Positions 45,789 to 57,224 of a stretch of 64,000 bases of DNA are shown in pieces; position 1 is the stretch's first letter; the number at the start of each line of letters is the position of its first letter. A program made the position numbers and the translations under genes. The notes beneath the pieces were generated by a model. That model was not told where the DNA came from. It worked only from the letters and a program-made list of their open reading frames with translations, and searched no databases. Source of the DNA: Mytilus edulis (taxonomy: Eukaryota; Mollusca; Bivalvia; Mytilida; Mytilidae); the NCBI RefSeq assembly GCF_963676685.1, contig NC_092354.1, positions 28,924,193 to 28,988,192 on the forward strand, read 5' to 3'.

Positions 45789-45926
45789 TGTCGGGCGTAG
45801 CTAGAAACCAAGAAGAAAGTCCGACTTCAAAAGTGGAAGGTCGCAGACCTCGGACCACCGCTAATTTGAACCCCTGCGTCCAAATTGAAAAGATCAGAAC
45901 ATTTCGTCTTCTAATTCAAAATTGAC
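45789..45926 (+). CDS. Short basic ORF, possible first exon
   Basis: ATG in GGGC-ATG-TCG context, 45 codons: MSGVARNQEESPTSKVEGRR, then PRTTANLNPCVQIEKIRTF and a stop. Its GC content exceeds the neighbourhood and no repeat explains it. It may be a genuine 5' coding exon read past its donor. No family is recognised. Confidence 0.3.
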
Positions 45927-46349
45927 GCCAACAGCGTGATGAGTTAAACTTATTTTAATATACTACTGACGTAGTTGACTATGTATTGACGACAAACAAT
46001 ATCCCTACGACTTTTGCAATTTGGGAAATCTAAACTACTTGCCTTTAGAGATTTTCGTCGATTAAATATTTCATAAATTTGTTCTTTGACATCTTAGCCA
46101 AAAGCGCAGGGGTGCTCTACTTCCTATGTGCAACTTCAAAACTTTTGGGAAAATCGACAATCATTTAAGGTTTTTCTGGTCATATTTTTTGTAATCCAGA
46201 ATGAAAACCTTGAAAAAACTGTCCAATTAGTTATAAACAACATAATATCCAGCTAGATAATAACAATGGCACTTATTTCAGCATTTATTGGGTTCAACAC
46301 AAATCCAGGGTGCTCGCATAAGGCAGCTTAACTGCCTAAAAAAATAAGA

Positions 46350-46440
46350 AATTGTATGATTACCAATTAGATAACTCTCCACAAGAGACAAAATGTCACA
46401 GTTATTAATAAGTATGCTTTGAAAAGAAAACTTGAAACTT
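46350..46440 (-). repeat. Reverse fragment of the 'cattggcaatcata' repeat
   Basis: ATTACCAATTAGATAACTCT and ACAAGAGACAAAATG are diverged reverse-strand forms of the 3' part of the 15,985-16,312 family. Confidence 0.5.
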
Positions 46441-46523
46441 ATCATGGTTACAAAATCAACTTATGAAAAGCTACCTGTATAAACATTTAAGTTTAACTTT
46501 ATATGCTTCTTATTATATTTCAG

Positions 46524-46766
46524 ACTGAAGAAGCTCCAGCAGAGATTGTATGGCTGACAGTTGAAGGGTTTAGCTTGCAAGAAGAAGATGTTCTAGTGTG
46601 CACAGATGAGAGTAGAGATATAAAAGTCTATCTCTGTGCCAGGTATCTTGTTGAGCCACTCTTCATCTTGGATGAGGAAGAAGATATAACCATAAGCATG
46701 TCCAACATCCTACCAGCTTCTGTTAGGGCAGAGATTGTACCAGCACTTCAGAAGGAAGTAGAATAA
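46524..46766 (+). CDS. Terminal exon, acidic unknown protein
   Basis: Preceded by a T-rich tract and TTTCAG. It reads TEEAPAEIVWLTVEGFSLQE, EDVLVCTDESRDIKVYLCAR, then YLVEPLFILDEEEDITISMS, ending KEVE and TAA. Acidic with strand-like alternation; no family recognised. An alternative donor (CCAG/GTATCT) at about 46,641 would connect in phase to the exon at 47,517. Coding-like composition is the main evidence. Confidence 0.45.
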   Translation, partial: TEEAPAEIVWLTVEGFSLQEEDVLVCTDESRDIKVYLCARYLVEPLFILDEEEDITISMSNILPASVRAEIVPALQKEVE

Positions 46767-46849
46767 ACAGTATAAGTCTTGTTTGGTAGAATGTTTTTTT
46801 GATAAAATAGTGATGACTACAAAATCATTGTCCACAAATTATAATGTAT

Positions 46850-47210
46850 ATGGGTAAATATCCATAGATTTTTTTAATTGGCAACATAGAAAAAAATGTT
46901 TCCAACATAGATCTTAATCAATAATCTTAATTAATAATCTTCGTAAAGACATTTTACCTGTCCAACGTGATTATATTAAATGTCAACAGCTGCACTTTAT
47001 GTCTTATTATTACAAATTTGGTTGAAATTCAGCAGATAATTAAAATACCAGCAAAATCCCATATTCTGACCTATCTGGCTTCAATTCAATGCTTTAAAAA
47101 AAACCTTTTTAACTTTCTTACTTGTCTTTCAGTGAACAAACATTTTATCTTTTAACATAAAACTTTTATAATCAGGGTTAATTATTGCACTTAAAAGCTT
47201 AATTCTTTGG
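46850..47210. mobile_element. Diverged relative of the 35,335 element
   Basis: GGGTAAATATCCATAGATT, TTTGGTTGAAATTCAGC, CCAGCAAAATCCCATATTCTG and TTTAACTTTCTTACTTGTCT all have counterparts in the same order in 35,541-35,860. Terminal inverted repeats are no longer clear. It shows that the satellite insert belongs to a dispersed family. Confidence 0.75.
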
Positions 47211-47516
47211 ATAGCATCACATTAATTGTTCTCCAGTTATACCCAATGCATTTCTTCATGTAGAGAACCTGAATCATCACCTAGAGATGAAGGACCGATT
47301 TTTGCCTGTAGCGAATACATGTATTAACTAGATAACATTTTTCTTCTTCAAAAACATAGATGTTTTGGACTTTAAAATATTGTTAGTGTCAACAATCACT
47401 GAAAGAATTATATGTTTGCAAAATATACACCTTACAGTCAATTAAATCATGATTTAATGAAAAATAAATGTTAAATAATCTTTGTTAAATTATTATTTTA
47501 TTTAATCTCGTTATAG

Positions 47517-47622
47517 ATGCAGAGAAATTAATAGATCCTGGGTAGAGGATCTTAAACAGAACATCAAATTGGCTCCAAGAGGACATGTGACAGTTCTGCC
47601 GGTACTGATTGATCCTGAACAG
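47517..47622 (+). CDS. Orphan internal exon
   Basis: Bounded by GTTATAG and CAG/GTATTT. One open frame reads CREINRSWVEDLKQNIKLAP, then RGHVTVLPVLIDPEQ. It may follow the 46.5 kb exon by use of an internal donor. Family unknown. Confidence 0.4.
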
Positions 47623-47705
47623 GTATTTACATATTATGACGACAATAAGAAATTGGGGATAACTAAACTATCACAGATTAAGCTCTATCCTGTTAATTTG
47701 CAAAT

Positions 47706-47911
47706 GGATTGATTGATTGTTGGTTGCTTTATGTCCAGTGGCAAATATTTCATGCATATTCAGGACGAGAACATGTTCACAATAAATACAATAGGTAGGT
47801 GGATACAATAGAGGCCATCTGGGAAAGGAGGGTTTATTGGATAGGGACAGAAATTTTGCCTTGCAACAGGCCAAGTACGGACCCCTCAAAGAGTTGTTGC
47901 AAGGGTTCGTA
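47706..47911 (-). mobile_element. 5'-truncated SINE copy, reverse
   Basis: The reverse complement matches the 3' half of the element at 51,766-52,187: GAACCCTTGCAACAACTCTT, AATTTCTGTCCCTATCCA, GAATATGCATGAAATATTTG and GCAACCAACAATCAATC at the end. Truncated at about 47,911. No clear flanking duplication was seen. Confidence 0.85.
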
Positions 47912-50693
47912 AAGGGATAATTCGCGATTTTTCACTTATCATCTTATTATGTTCATAATACCATAAAAAACATATTCACCAAGTTTTATTTTGATATGAA
48001 ATCTAATAAAGAAGAAAATTGGGAATTATTAATTTTATTTCTTGAAGCTTCCTGACTTATGTGACGTAGTTTAAGTCTTTGATGCATGCCGGGAGTGAAA
48101 ATATCTCATTTAAGTCTTGTTCGTTAACAATCTAATTACGCGATTTAAAGCGCATCGACGACTTTTGGTGTAGCTATTAACCAACGAAAAATAAGTGATA
48201 GCCATGCAACTTTTAAAATTAGATCGTGTGGTTATTTTAATACGAATTTTAATAATAAAATTAATTCATACATAGAACATTTTTATGATTTGTTTTGTAC
48301 AAATACTTTAAACAAACATATGAAATTGACATGATCAATAATGTATTAAAAATACATGTTTGTATTCTGACGTTTTTGCTTCATTACAGCAAACATTTTC
48401 ACTTGCTTGTACGGTGGAAATAAAATGTGTATTGTTTTGTGACACCTAAAGAATGTTGAATGCGTAGGTTAACTCAAGGTAATTAAAAGATTAGCATTAT
48501 GTAATTCTAATCCTTTGATCCTCATTCAGTGAAATCTAGGCGTCACGGTTGACTGGCATTCAGGTGTGAACAACATAATTGTAAACGGGACTCCGACAAA
48601 ATTTCAGACACATGAATGTAAAAAAAAAATTAAAATTAATTAACGGGAATAATAAGATCGCACAATAACTGGATAGCTGTTGTATATTTTTATATTTTGC
48701 ATAAGATCACTTTTTTTAATGAATTATGACTTTTGATTACTTTAGTAACGATAAAACACTGAATTATTTTAATTGAAGAATTTATAAATAAAAATAGCCT
48801 TCTAAACACGAGTTTATGAACTAAAAATTGTACTATTTCAAATAAGGATCGGCAGCCTTTAATATTTCAAACAGATCATTAACAATTGCAATTATATATT
48901 TTAGTCCATCCAAAGTGATCTTTAATTACCTATTTAGAAATTAATGTGCTCATCAAAATATTTTAAATCTGACAACACATGAAGACTTCAGATATTTAAA
49001 AAAATTGACAGGAAATTAAAGGATCTAATTGGAATGGAATCGACAAATTACGAACAGATATGCTTTTCAAGTGTGAAAAACTTCAACAAAATTTATACAT
49101 AATCGGGAATATGTCCTTTTTAAAATACTCTTCGTCTCACACCGTAACTATATATAATACTTTAGCTATTTGACCAACGATGTATAAAAAAGACAACGAA
49201 TTTAATGTCATCCTTCCCTATTTTTTAATGTGATTATAAGTCTGTTTCAACTGGCAAGAATACCACTAAAGCGGACAAGCAGTTTCTTTAAATTGCTGTC
49301 ATTGAATATCTAGAGAGAAAATAAATCCCGAAATTGATTTGAAACTGATACTCTATAGTTTTCCCGGAAAATATTCACATCCCTCGGTATAAGTGTACTT
49401 CCAGTGGCGTATATATTACATGCATTTTGGAACAATTGTGACGAAGACGAATTTCTTCCTTTTTTCGAGAACAATCTAATTGAATTATAAATGTCCATAA
49501 CTTCGATGAGCCAAATAAAGTTATATATCGACCTGTGTTTAAATCTCGTCTTCTTCGATTGGTATACAATAATCTATCGACATTTGATGATTACTTACTG
49601 TTGGCATACGTGGACTTTTCATTTTACAAAACTTTAACCCCAATTTACGCAAAATGTATTATTCTTTTTTATGTTCTATGTATAAATGTATATATTTTAA
49701 TTTGCGCTATAGTTCCGTAACTTATAATCCAGGCGTATATACGAATGGTCGACAAGTGCGTACCTTTTTTTAAATCAATATATTTCTGGTATGTTCCAAT
49801 CTGTCCTTCACCATTGACAACGAGTATATATTACATTTTACCAAATTTACTCTTGGATTTTTTTTTTTATTTCATCAGATCTGTTGTTTTTTTGGTATTA
49901 TTTATATTTTTATAAATAATTTTCTTTTAACCAGAAATGTTATTCATAAACAAGCGTATATGTTTAGTAATGACTATATATTATATCACTTTCGGACACG
50001 CAAGATAGAGATGTATATTATACACCTAATAGTTCAAAATGGAAAGTTATAAGTTATCGGCCGTGTACACTTATCAATACACTAAGAAGTGAAACGATGC
50101 ATGAATTTGCAAACTCGACAGGAAATCGCTTGAATACCTGGACGTGTCACCTCACACCCCCTACAATACCTTTGGGAGTAATACCTTTAGCCATGCGGGT
50201 GATCAGTGGAGCGAAGATCCTAATTTATTTGAATAAAGTTTATTACATAAAAGAATTATGAACTAATTAGATTGCCGAACACAATTCAAGTTTCACGGAA
50301 GACTTATTTATGATTTGAAATTTTGACTTTTTCACTAATTCCTATATTATCAGTCTTAAAATAACAGATATTGTATACCAATATTAAAAAAAAAAGAAAA
50401 TTTTCCGTATCAAGTTAACTAGTCGGATAAAACAACCGTACGATTGACGAGATATCGACACGCAATTACGACTACATCGGGTTACTGTAGTTCTGGTCCT
50501 TAGACATATCGCGACTGCAAATCGGACAAGGTGACAAAATGGCCGACCGGAGAGAATTGATACTCTAAATTTAAAATCGATGGTGATCTCTTATCTAGCA
50601 GAATAAAACTTTAATACCTATGAATTTGAGCATTTTTATACAGAATAAACATAATATCAATTTTTGATTTTTTTGCGAAGTTTCCCTTTAAAT
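47912..50693. mobile_element. Candidate long inverted-repeat region
   Basis: AAAGGGATAATTCGCGATTT at the left and the mirrored AAAGGGAAACTTCGCAAAAA at the right are weakly inverted, with further loose inverted similarity for about 100 bases. The interior has no convincing coding sequence; a 62-codon minus frame near 49,310-49,498 is unrecognised. Possibly an old non-autonomous DNA element; equally it could be chance similarity of AT-rich ends. Confidence 0.3.
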
Positions 50694-50699
50694 TTATCA

Positions 50700-51424
50700 A
50701 AACTGTACACGCTTTGTAATGGGAGAGCTCAATAGTGATAATAAATTAATAGATGTCTGTAAAAAAAAAGTAAAATCAATATTGGGTAAAACAAATAAAA
50801 AATATAATATACGAACCCTGCTATATGATAACACTAGATATGAATTTACTCAAGACAAATATGTTATACTTGCTACAAATTAAGCTCTAGTCAGTAGCAA
50901 TGGTAATTACCCAAACACGGTAACAATTAAAACGTAGAGGTAAGCAGACTCACAAAACCAAAGGACATCTACATCAACAGTTATAAATAATTAATAAATA
51001 AACAACACGAACTCCTAAAAACCGGAAGTGAAAATCAGTAACAAACAAAAGGAGTACTGTAAATTATTACATTATTATTATAAGGATACCTCTTCAAGTT
51101 GAAATGAACCCCATTCTATGAAAGAACTAAAACATTTGTTACCTCCATGTAAAAGATAGAATTACATATTCCATGTTTAAACAATTTACTGACAAATCAC
51201 TGTCTGTGTTCTTACTATTTATTAAAACAATCACTTGCCCCAGAAAGATATCACATCTCTATATCTGACAGTGAAGTTAATATACAGATATTTTTTTTCA
51301 GACACAAGTTCGTGCTTGGATGATGAATAAATAACAAGGAATTCAATCTCATCGGAATATTTATTATATTGTAGTGATACAAATCCATATACTCTGGTCA
51401 GTTGTTATATATTCTATTTTTTAG
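50700..51424. other. No gene seen
   Basis: AT-rich sequence with short frames only; no repeat match noticed. Confidence 0.45.
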
Positions 51425-51505
51425 ATTTTGCACAGGATCAGATTTGATTCTGGATGAGAAGGATAAAGTTACTTTTGGATTTGTAGTTCTAGATGGTTTA
51501 GGCGT
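51425..51505 (+). CDS. Possible exon
   Basis: After ATTTTTTAG the frame reads FCTGSDLILDEKDKVTFGFV and VLDGLGVD. Composition is coding-like; the donor is uncertain. It could belong with the 46.5 and 47.5 kb exons, but phase continuity cannot be shown. Confidence 0.3.
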
Positions 51506-51765
51506 CGACCAATATGTGGTCGTGTTCCAAATTAGGATTAATTAGATAGGGACAGACATTGTGACTTACAGCAGAACGCTCAAAAAGTTCTTTAAAGTGT
51601 AATTAGCATGCAGAGAGCGAGGCGAAAATTTGTTTGGACTATTTTAAGCTTAAGGCTTCCCAAGGGTCAAGGGAAACGATTTTCAAATATTTGCTAAGAA
51701 AAGAAAATTATATATATTAAAAGTGTATTTCTTGTATTTTGCTGTGACATTCATTATTAACAAGA

Positions 51766-52187
51766 ACCCCAAGGGTGACTGGGGTATAGACATATGGTCA
51801 CTTGGTCTTCTCCCGACCGGCAGTAAAACGCTTGCTGAAGTGGGGCGTCCGTTTGGCTGTGCGGGATGTATCAAGTTCGCAGTCACGTCCGTCAAAAGGG
51901 GACGTTAAATCCGATGCCTCGTGTAAAGAGAGTGCCACGCTCTTTGCACGTTAAGAACCATTGCAACAACTCTTTGAGGGGTCCGTAGGTGGCCTGTTGC
52001 AAGGCAAAATTTCTGTCCCTATCCAATATACCCTAATTTTTCAGTGGCAATCCAAATTTCCCCGACCATCATCCTAGATGGCCTCTCTTACAACAACCTA
52101 CCTATTGTATTTATTGTGAACTTGTTTTCGTCCTGAATATGCATGAAATATTTGCCACTGGACGTTAAGCAACCAACAATTAATCAA
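51766..52187 (+). mobile_element. Full-length SINE-like retroposon, 15-bp target duplication
   Basis: 422 bases flanked by exact TCATTATTAACAAGA (51,751-51,765 and 52,188-52,202). It starts CCCCAAGGGTGACTGGGG (a small hairpin) and has a GTTCGCAGTC block like an RNA polymerase III B box, a GGACGTTAAATCCGATGCCT block, a TCTGTCCCTATCC block and the 3' end GGACGTTAAGCAACCAACAA plus short AATC-like units. No ORF is credible. It closely matches 59,308-59,741. Confidence 0.92.
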
Positions 52188-52203
52188 TCATTATTAACAA
52201 GAT

Positions 52204-52316
52204 ATGCTTTATAAATCACTTAACAACAATTTTGTCACCATCTCAACTTGGTTCAGCAGGAAGAAGTGAGGCTGTTCTAACTCTTCCAAAAAGGACTGTA
52301 CAATTGATTTACAAAG
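52204..52316 (+). CDS. Possible exon
   Basis: A frame reading LTTILSPSQLGSAGRSEAVL, then TLPKRTVQLIYK, closes at a CAAAG/GTAGTC donor. Composition is coding-like; no acceptor is obvious because the retroposon's target duplication begins just upstream. Unknown family. Confidence 0.3.
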
Positions 52317-52435
52317 GTAGTCTAGTATTTAAATTGACTTTGTTAAATTTAAACACAAAATAAGTGAAAAAGACTGCATATGCAAGTCATGTACGTTGAA
52401 ACTCAATAGGAATTTTTCACATAAAGTTTTTGCAG

Positions 52436-52754
52436 AAGAAGGCATACAGACTGCCAAAAAGACCAAAAACTGGAGTTTGCACTTGCTTTGTGTAACTCCT
52501 GTACAAATACATCTGTAACAAGAAATTCACCATTTGATACTGATGAATTAAACCTTTGCTTTTCAGTCAGTCTTCCGGAAACTCAAATTGAATCTATATT
52601 TCTGCGTGATGTCCATAACTTAAAGTCATACAATTATAATAAAAGTTGTAAAGATAAATGTAAAATGTGCAATTTATCATTATTAAAGAAATATATTAAT
52701 TTTGACCAAATCAATTGTAGCAATGTATTTATGAACAAATGTATAAAAATGTGA
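52436..52754 (+). CDS. Cysteine-rich exon-like ORF
   Basis: Following TTTTTGCAG, one frame runs HTDCQKDQKLEFALALCNSC, then NSPFDTDELNLCFSVSLPET, SIFLRDVHNLKSYNYNKSCK and DKCKMCNLSLLKKYINF to a TGA at 52,754. Cys pairs (CNSC, CKMC) hint at metal binding. The preceding exon's phase does not fit this frame, so the relation is uncertain. Unknown family. Confidence 0.35.
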
Positions 52755-52864
52755 CAAAATATTGACAACAGGTGATGTAATATGCCAAAAAATGTCATTC
52801 AATTCTTTACAGATATACAGGTCAACAGCAACATGATACAAAGGTAGAATGTATTTGACTGGCA

Positions 52865-52955
52865 TATTTAATTATAATACATTATTGATATCCATGGCAA
52901 CACAAAAATGTTGACTACTGGGCTGGTGATACCCTCGAGGGCGAAACATTATTTT
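52865..52955 (-). repeat. Reverse fragment of the 56.0 kb repeat
   Basis: TGACTACTGGGCTGGTGATA followed by CCCTCGAGGGCGAAAC is the reverse of 56,022-56,062. The same family appears at 36,108 and 56,015. Confidence 0.75.
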
Positions 52956-53093
52956 TTCATGACAAAACAAATGGATAAGAAATAAGAAAAGGAAAGATGT
53001 AATTGTATATCAAAAACCTGTTACAAAAAATGCACGAGGATAGTTCAATTATAAATTCTGTAATTTCACGTAATAATACTAATATTGCTACGT

Positions 53094-53436
53094 CAAGGAA
53101 CGAAACCCAATCCACAACAACAGGATCATGCTTTTGTTCTGCGGGAGGCATCAACAAATGTAAATAAGCCTGAAGACCCTGATGATGACATACCGTTAAC
53201 CGTTTTAGTAAAACAGTTAAGGTCAAATGATCCGAATGTGCTGATAACTGAAATGACGAAGTACCATACTGATATATTGGATTTATTGACAAAATTGCCC
53301 ATTTTTTTTTTATTTCTAAGGATAGTTCTTATTTAGATCAAACGGGACAAATTATTTCCGTGACCGAGGACTTGATTGTGAAAGGCAAATTAGCGACACG
53401 TCAGACAACATTATATAAGTTGTTCTCTTTCAAATG
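53094..53436 (+). CDS. Exon-like ORF interrupted at a T-run
   Basis: The frame reads GTKPNPQQQDHAFVLREAST, then NKPEDPDDDIPLTVLVKQLR and TEMTKYHTDILDLLTKLP, enters a 10-T run (about 53,303-53,312), and coding quality resumes in another frame: DSSYLDQTGQIISVTEDLIV, KGKLATRQTTLYKLFSF and TGA. Either a short intron ending TTTCTAAG, or a one-base slip in the T-run. Acidic-to-basic protein end of unknown family. Confidence 0.4.
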
Positions 53437-53514
53437 AGATCTAATAACAATTTAAACATAATTGATTATTAAAAATTCTAATTATGTTTTTCTCCATCTA
53501 TTGAATGCTTTTGT

Positions 53515-55002
53515 GATATGGGTCATTTTCAAAAAATGTCGAATTTTCAGTACGCCCATGCTAACTTTTTTATTTCTAATGGAAATTTCAGTTGTAATGG
53601 TTTAAATGAAAGCTTGTCGGATTTGTGATTCAGAACATTAATAATAAACACACCTTACATCTATTTTGATAAGATTAAACTGGGGGTATTAGTGTGCGTA
53701 CATACGTGTCAGAAAAACACATTTCAAATGATTTTTTTCCGATTTTCTGATCGCCTTGATATCTGCAAAAGGGACCTTTTAAGAACGTTAATTATAATTC
53801 TAACGAAAAATCTTAGCTTCTTTATCATTGTATGTAACAGATTATCTACAATCTAAATTCAATCAGCGTACAGGAGGTTCATGTCTATCCTGTTACCGCT
53901 ACTTAAATCAGTCGTTAAATTATTCTCCCTATAAATATTGAATCAATCAGTGTTGATTTCAAAAATGCAAAGTAATCTTTACATTTAAAACGCCTCGTTT
54001 CTTGAACGACAGTGTAGAGAAAAGAAATTTCAAGACATTTAGTGAAAAAAATAGAGCGTACTTTTTTTCATGTCTATGCTGTTACCAACCATTTTGATTA
54101 ACTACACTAACAGTATGGTTGTAAAAAGTGCAATAACGTGTTGGAAACCAAATTCACAATAGAAAACCATAATCACTTCACCAAAGGGAGTAGTTATTTC
54201 ACAACAGCAATCAAAAACGAAGAAATTTGTCTATCCTGTTACTATGGTTGCTATGGTTACAGTAACATGATAGACAATTATAGACAAAAACGTCGTTAAA
54301 TTTTTTATCTTAACATGTAGGTGGAAAACGAATGAAATATTTCATTGTTTGAACTCAACTTAAGGTTATAATGTCTTAATCTTCCCAATTAAGCATTTGC
54401 AGGTGGAATACTGATATCGGTAACAGGATAGACTTTTATATAGTGATATATCAGAAACGTACGTTCCTGTTACCAACGAAATAAAGAGAAAAGTAAATTA
54501 ACTTATGAGGGATTTACTTGATGTTGGGTTTATTTGAAAGGATGAAAAAAGGCCGAACAATATAAATTGCTATCTTAGACTTGCATTACTGGTGGTAATT
54601 TTTACAACCTTTGAAAACCCATTTTTAGAGCCATTTTTCAGTACAACCTAGAAAATTGGCAAATAATCTATTGTTTTATAGAATGAATATATATAGAAGT
54701 TTATTCTCTTGAAAACCATCTAATTGGCTACGTAATACAAGCTTAACATTTTATCTAAACCTTTTCTTAATAACCCAAAATTTCTTTTAAAAATGGTAAC
54801 AGGATAGACAAAATATTGTACCACCGATCAAAAAATGTTTCAAGATATTCTTGTATGACATCATTAAGATTGCATCTTTTAATATTTTGTTCTTAAAGTA
54901 CTGTTTGTTTTGATTTGTTTATGTAGAGGGTTGTTTGAATAAGTAACTTTTAATAAATTTTTCAATTTAAAAATTCGACATTTTTTTTAAATGACCCATA
55001 TC
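53515..55002. mobile_element. 1.49-kb inverted-repeat element with a repeated motif
   Basis: The left terminus GATATGGGTCATTTTCAAAA followed by AATGTCGAATTTT is mirrored at 54,968-55,002 (AAATTCGACATT ... AAATGACCCATATC), about 34 bases with few mismatches. There is no coding frame. The interior carries GTCTATCCTGTTACC or near versions at 53,883, 54,072 and 54,229 (plus) and 54,262, 54,419 and 54,795 (minus), with a partial CCTGTTACC at 54,476. Non-autonomous; the mobilising transposase is unknown. Confidence 0.75.
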
Positions 55003-55004
55003 TT

Positions 55005-56010
55005 TTATTTTTTATTTTATTTAACATTGAAACCATCACGAAAATACTTGTCATCTGTTGTATTATTTGGTGTCCGTCAGCAGTGTCAGGATTGTTCTGC
55101 TGTCAACTTCCGTTAACCTCCACAATCTGAAAACCTGTGAAAACCGAACAATACACGAAGTTCCCTGGGTGGTCGGTTTGGACAGGTTTCACTGTATTTA
55201 AATTTTCCCGTAGTTTTATCAATTCCAACATTTTTACCCACAGCTTGAAATAGAAAATAAAACAAACAAGATATGGAACGATGCTTCTGCTTCATAAATA
55301 TGGGATGTTTTTGACAATTCAATGCACATATATCGAGTACTAGCATCATCTAGTCATGCTAAATTACTGAAATTTTCACAATTTTAACATTTTAGTTAAT
55401 TTTAGACGTTACTTAAACGAAAGTGGCCGCGTTTATTTTCATCCTAAATATAGAAATGTAAGTAGTATTTCTGGATTGTCATGATAATACTTAACACATA
55501 TAAAGGTGGAGGATAACACGGATGCGGCAATTTTATTTTTGACCAAAAACATCTGAAAAGTGACCTTAGTCGGCATATTTGATGGGTTTTTCCCAAATCT
55601 ATATCTGGAACGAAGCTGCTTGTCTGTCAATTTAGGGCAAGTATTCTTTCTCTTTACTTTCTATGTGCCAATAGTGGCCTTATATTTCCAGCAAGGTTGC
55701 CGAAAAGCAGCATGTCTTCCATATTTAATCGATATTTAAATATTTAAAATTACCCCTTTGCCACTTTTAAATTTAAGTAAATTTTTAAGTGTTACTTGCC
55801 TTTAATAAACCTTTGTGCAGCAGGAATAACGGTTACTTATTGATTAACTATTCTAAGACCTGATTAAATTATAAACTTTTTTTAAACAGAGCTAATAGAT
55901 ACACACCTTTTTCTAGACAAAAGGTAAATGTTTTCCTCTGATGTTTTTCTGTCTTTGTAAAACATTGTAAGGCCTCACCAATTTGATTCCTTGTTCGGGT
56001 CGATGCCACT
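55005..56010. other. No gene supported
   Basis: Short minus-strand frames here have no motif. The GGTCGGTTTGGACAGGTTTC stretch near 55,170 is reminiscent of a noncoding repeat of bivalves, but no second copy occurs in this window. Confidence 0.4.
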
Positions 56011-56014
56011 GCTG

Positions 56015-56345
56015 GTGGACGTTTCGTCCCCGAGGGTATCACCAGCCCAGTAGTCAGCACTTCGGTGTTGACATGAATGTCAATTATATGGTCATTTTTA
56101 TAAATTTTCTGTTTACAAAACTTTGAATTTTTCGAAAAACTAAGGATTTTCTTACCCCAGGAGTAGATTACCTTAGCCGTATTTGGCACAATTTTTTGAA
56201 TTTCGGGTCCTCAATGCTCTTCAACTTTGTATTTGTTTGGCTTTTTAACTATTTTGATTTGAGCGTCACTGATGAGTCTTATGTAGACGAAACGCGCGTC
56301 TGGCGTATAAAATTATAATCCTGGTACTTTTTGATAACTATCGAC
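56015..56345 (+). repeat. Dispersed 'gacgaaacgcgcgtctgg' repeat, longest copy
   Basis: Runs from CGTCCCCGAGGGTATCACCA through ATTACCTTAGCCGTATTTGG and AGCGTCACTGATGAGTCTTA to GACGAAACGCGCGTCTGGCG and a CCTGGTAC-type end. Fragments occur at 14,208 (reverse), 36,108, 52,865 (reverse), 56,815 and 57,785. It is one of the repeats used to suggest a mussel origin. Confidence 0.8.
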
Positions 56346-56814
56346 GGTATTGAAATTTAGCCACATTTGAAGTGAAACATTTTTCTGTTTCATAATTAAT
56401 GATTAAGCTTGTTAAATAAAATTCTTATGGAGTACCTTATCTAAATTTGTATGGTTGATGTCAAATGCAGATCCATTTGTAAATAACATAATGAATAGAT
56501 AGTGTAATAAAGACCAGAAGAGTAAAATTAAGTAATAATACATGACGAGCTCATAGCTCTTTTTCTAATTATAATTCACCAACTCATTATCTTTGAGAAT
56601 ATATACTGTAATTGTTGTCTCCCTTCTCTTATGTAATATAGTTTTAGTTTTATTGTCATGTATTGTAATTTCAATGAAAAAAATCACCACAATTATTTTT
56701 ACACTTTAATTTAAACTGTAATTGTATTGCTCCTCGGGGCGTCTTGATTGACTTATTAAAATTGTTGCTGTTATTACCACACACGCATATACATCAAATC
56801 TTGAATTATATACT

Positions 56815-56905
56815 TTTTGTTTGTCTTTTTAACTTTTTCGATTCAAGCGTCACTGATACGTCAGTTGTAGACGAAACACGCGTCTTGCATACAGAAGTTA
56901 TCCAT
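56815..56905 (+). repeat. Fragment of the 56,015 repeat
   Basis: TCAAGCGTCACTGATACGTC followed by GTAGACGAAACACGCGTCTT is a diverged second copy of the core, 550 bases after the first. Confidence 0.7.
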
Positions 56906-56915
56906 AAGATTTATA

Positions 56916-57012
56916 GATTATCGTTGATCATCTCAACGAGATTGATTTTCTCGCTTGAGCTGGTACAGCGAAAGTGAGAAAAGCAATCGAGTTGAGATGA
57001 CCAATGATAATC
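56916..57012. repeat. 41-bp-arm hairpin
   Basis: Arms 56,916-56,956 and 56,972-57,012 are inverted with about six mismatches around a 15-base loop; the central arm sequence is ATCTCAACGAGATTG. A related ATCTCAAGCGAGAAG lies further right near 57,110, so it may be part of a larger inverted element. Confidence 0.75.
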
Positions 57013-57224
57013 TGTTTATCGCTATTTTACCTATGACGACGTTGTCAATTTCATGTCAATTTGGTTAGAAACGCCACGTAGCCTCCTTAGTTTCTAGCGA
57101 TAATTTTTTTATCTCAAGCGAGAAGCATGATATGAAAATTATCACAAAAAAATATCAAAGGAAAAATGCACAAAATAGCGATAAATATATATATTAACAA
57201 ATTTACGATCATAGTTCTTACAAT

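Noticed and set aside
53085..53093. Start of the 53.1 kb ORF at its first open codon
   Set aside because: The first codon is TTG, not ATG, and a possible splice acceptor (CGTCAAG) lies just after; the stretch is better viewed as an exon.
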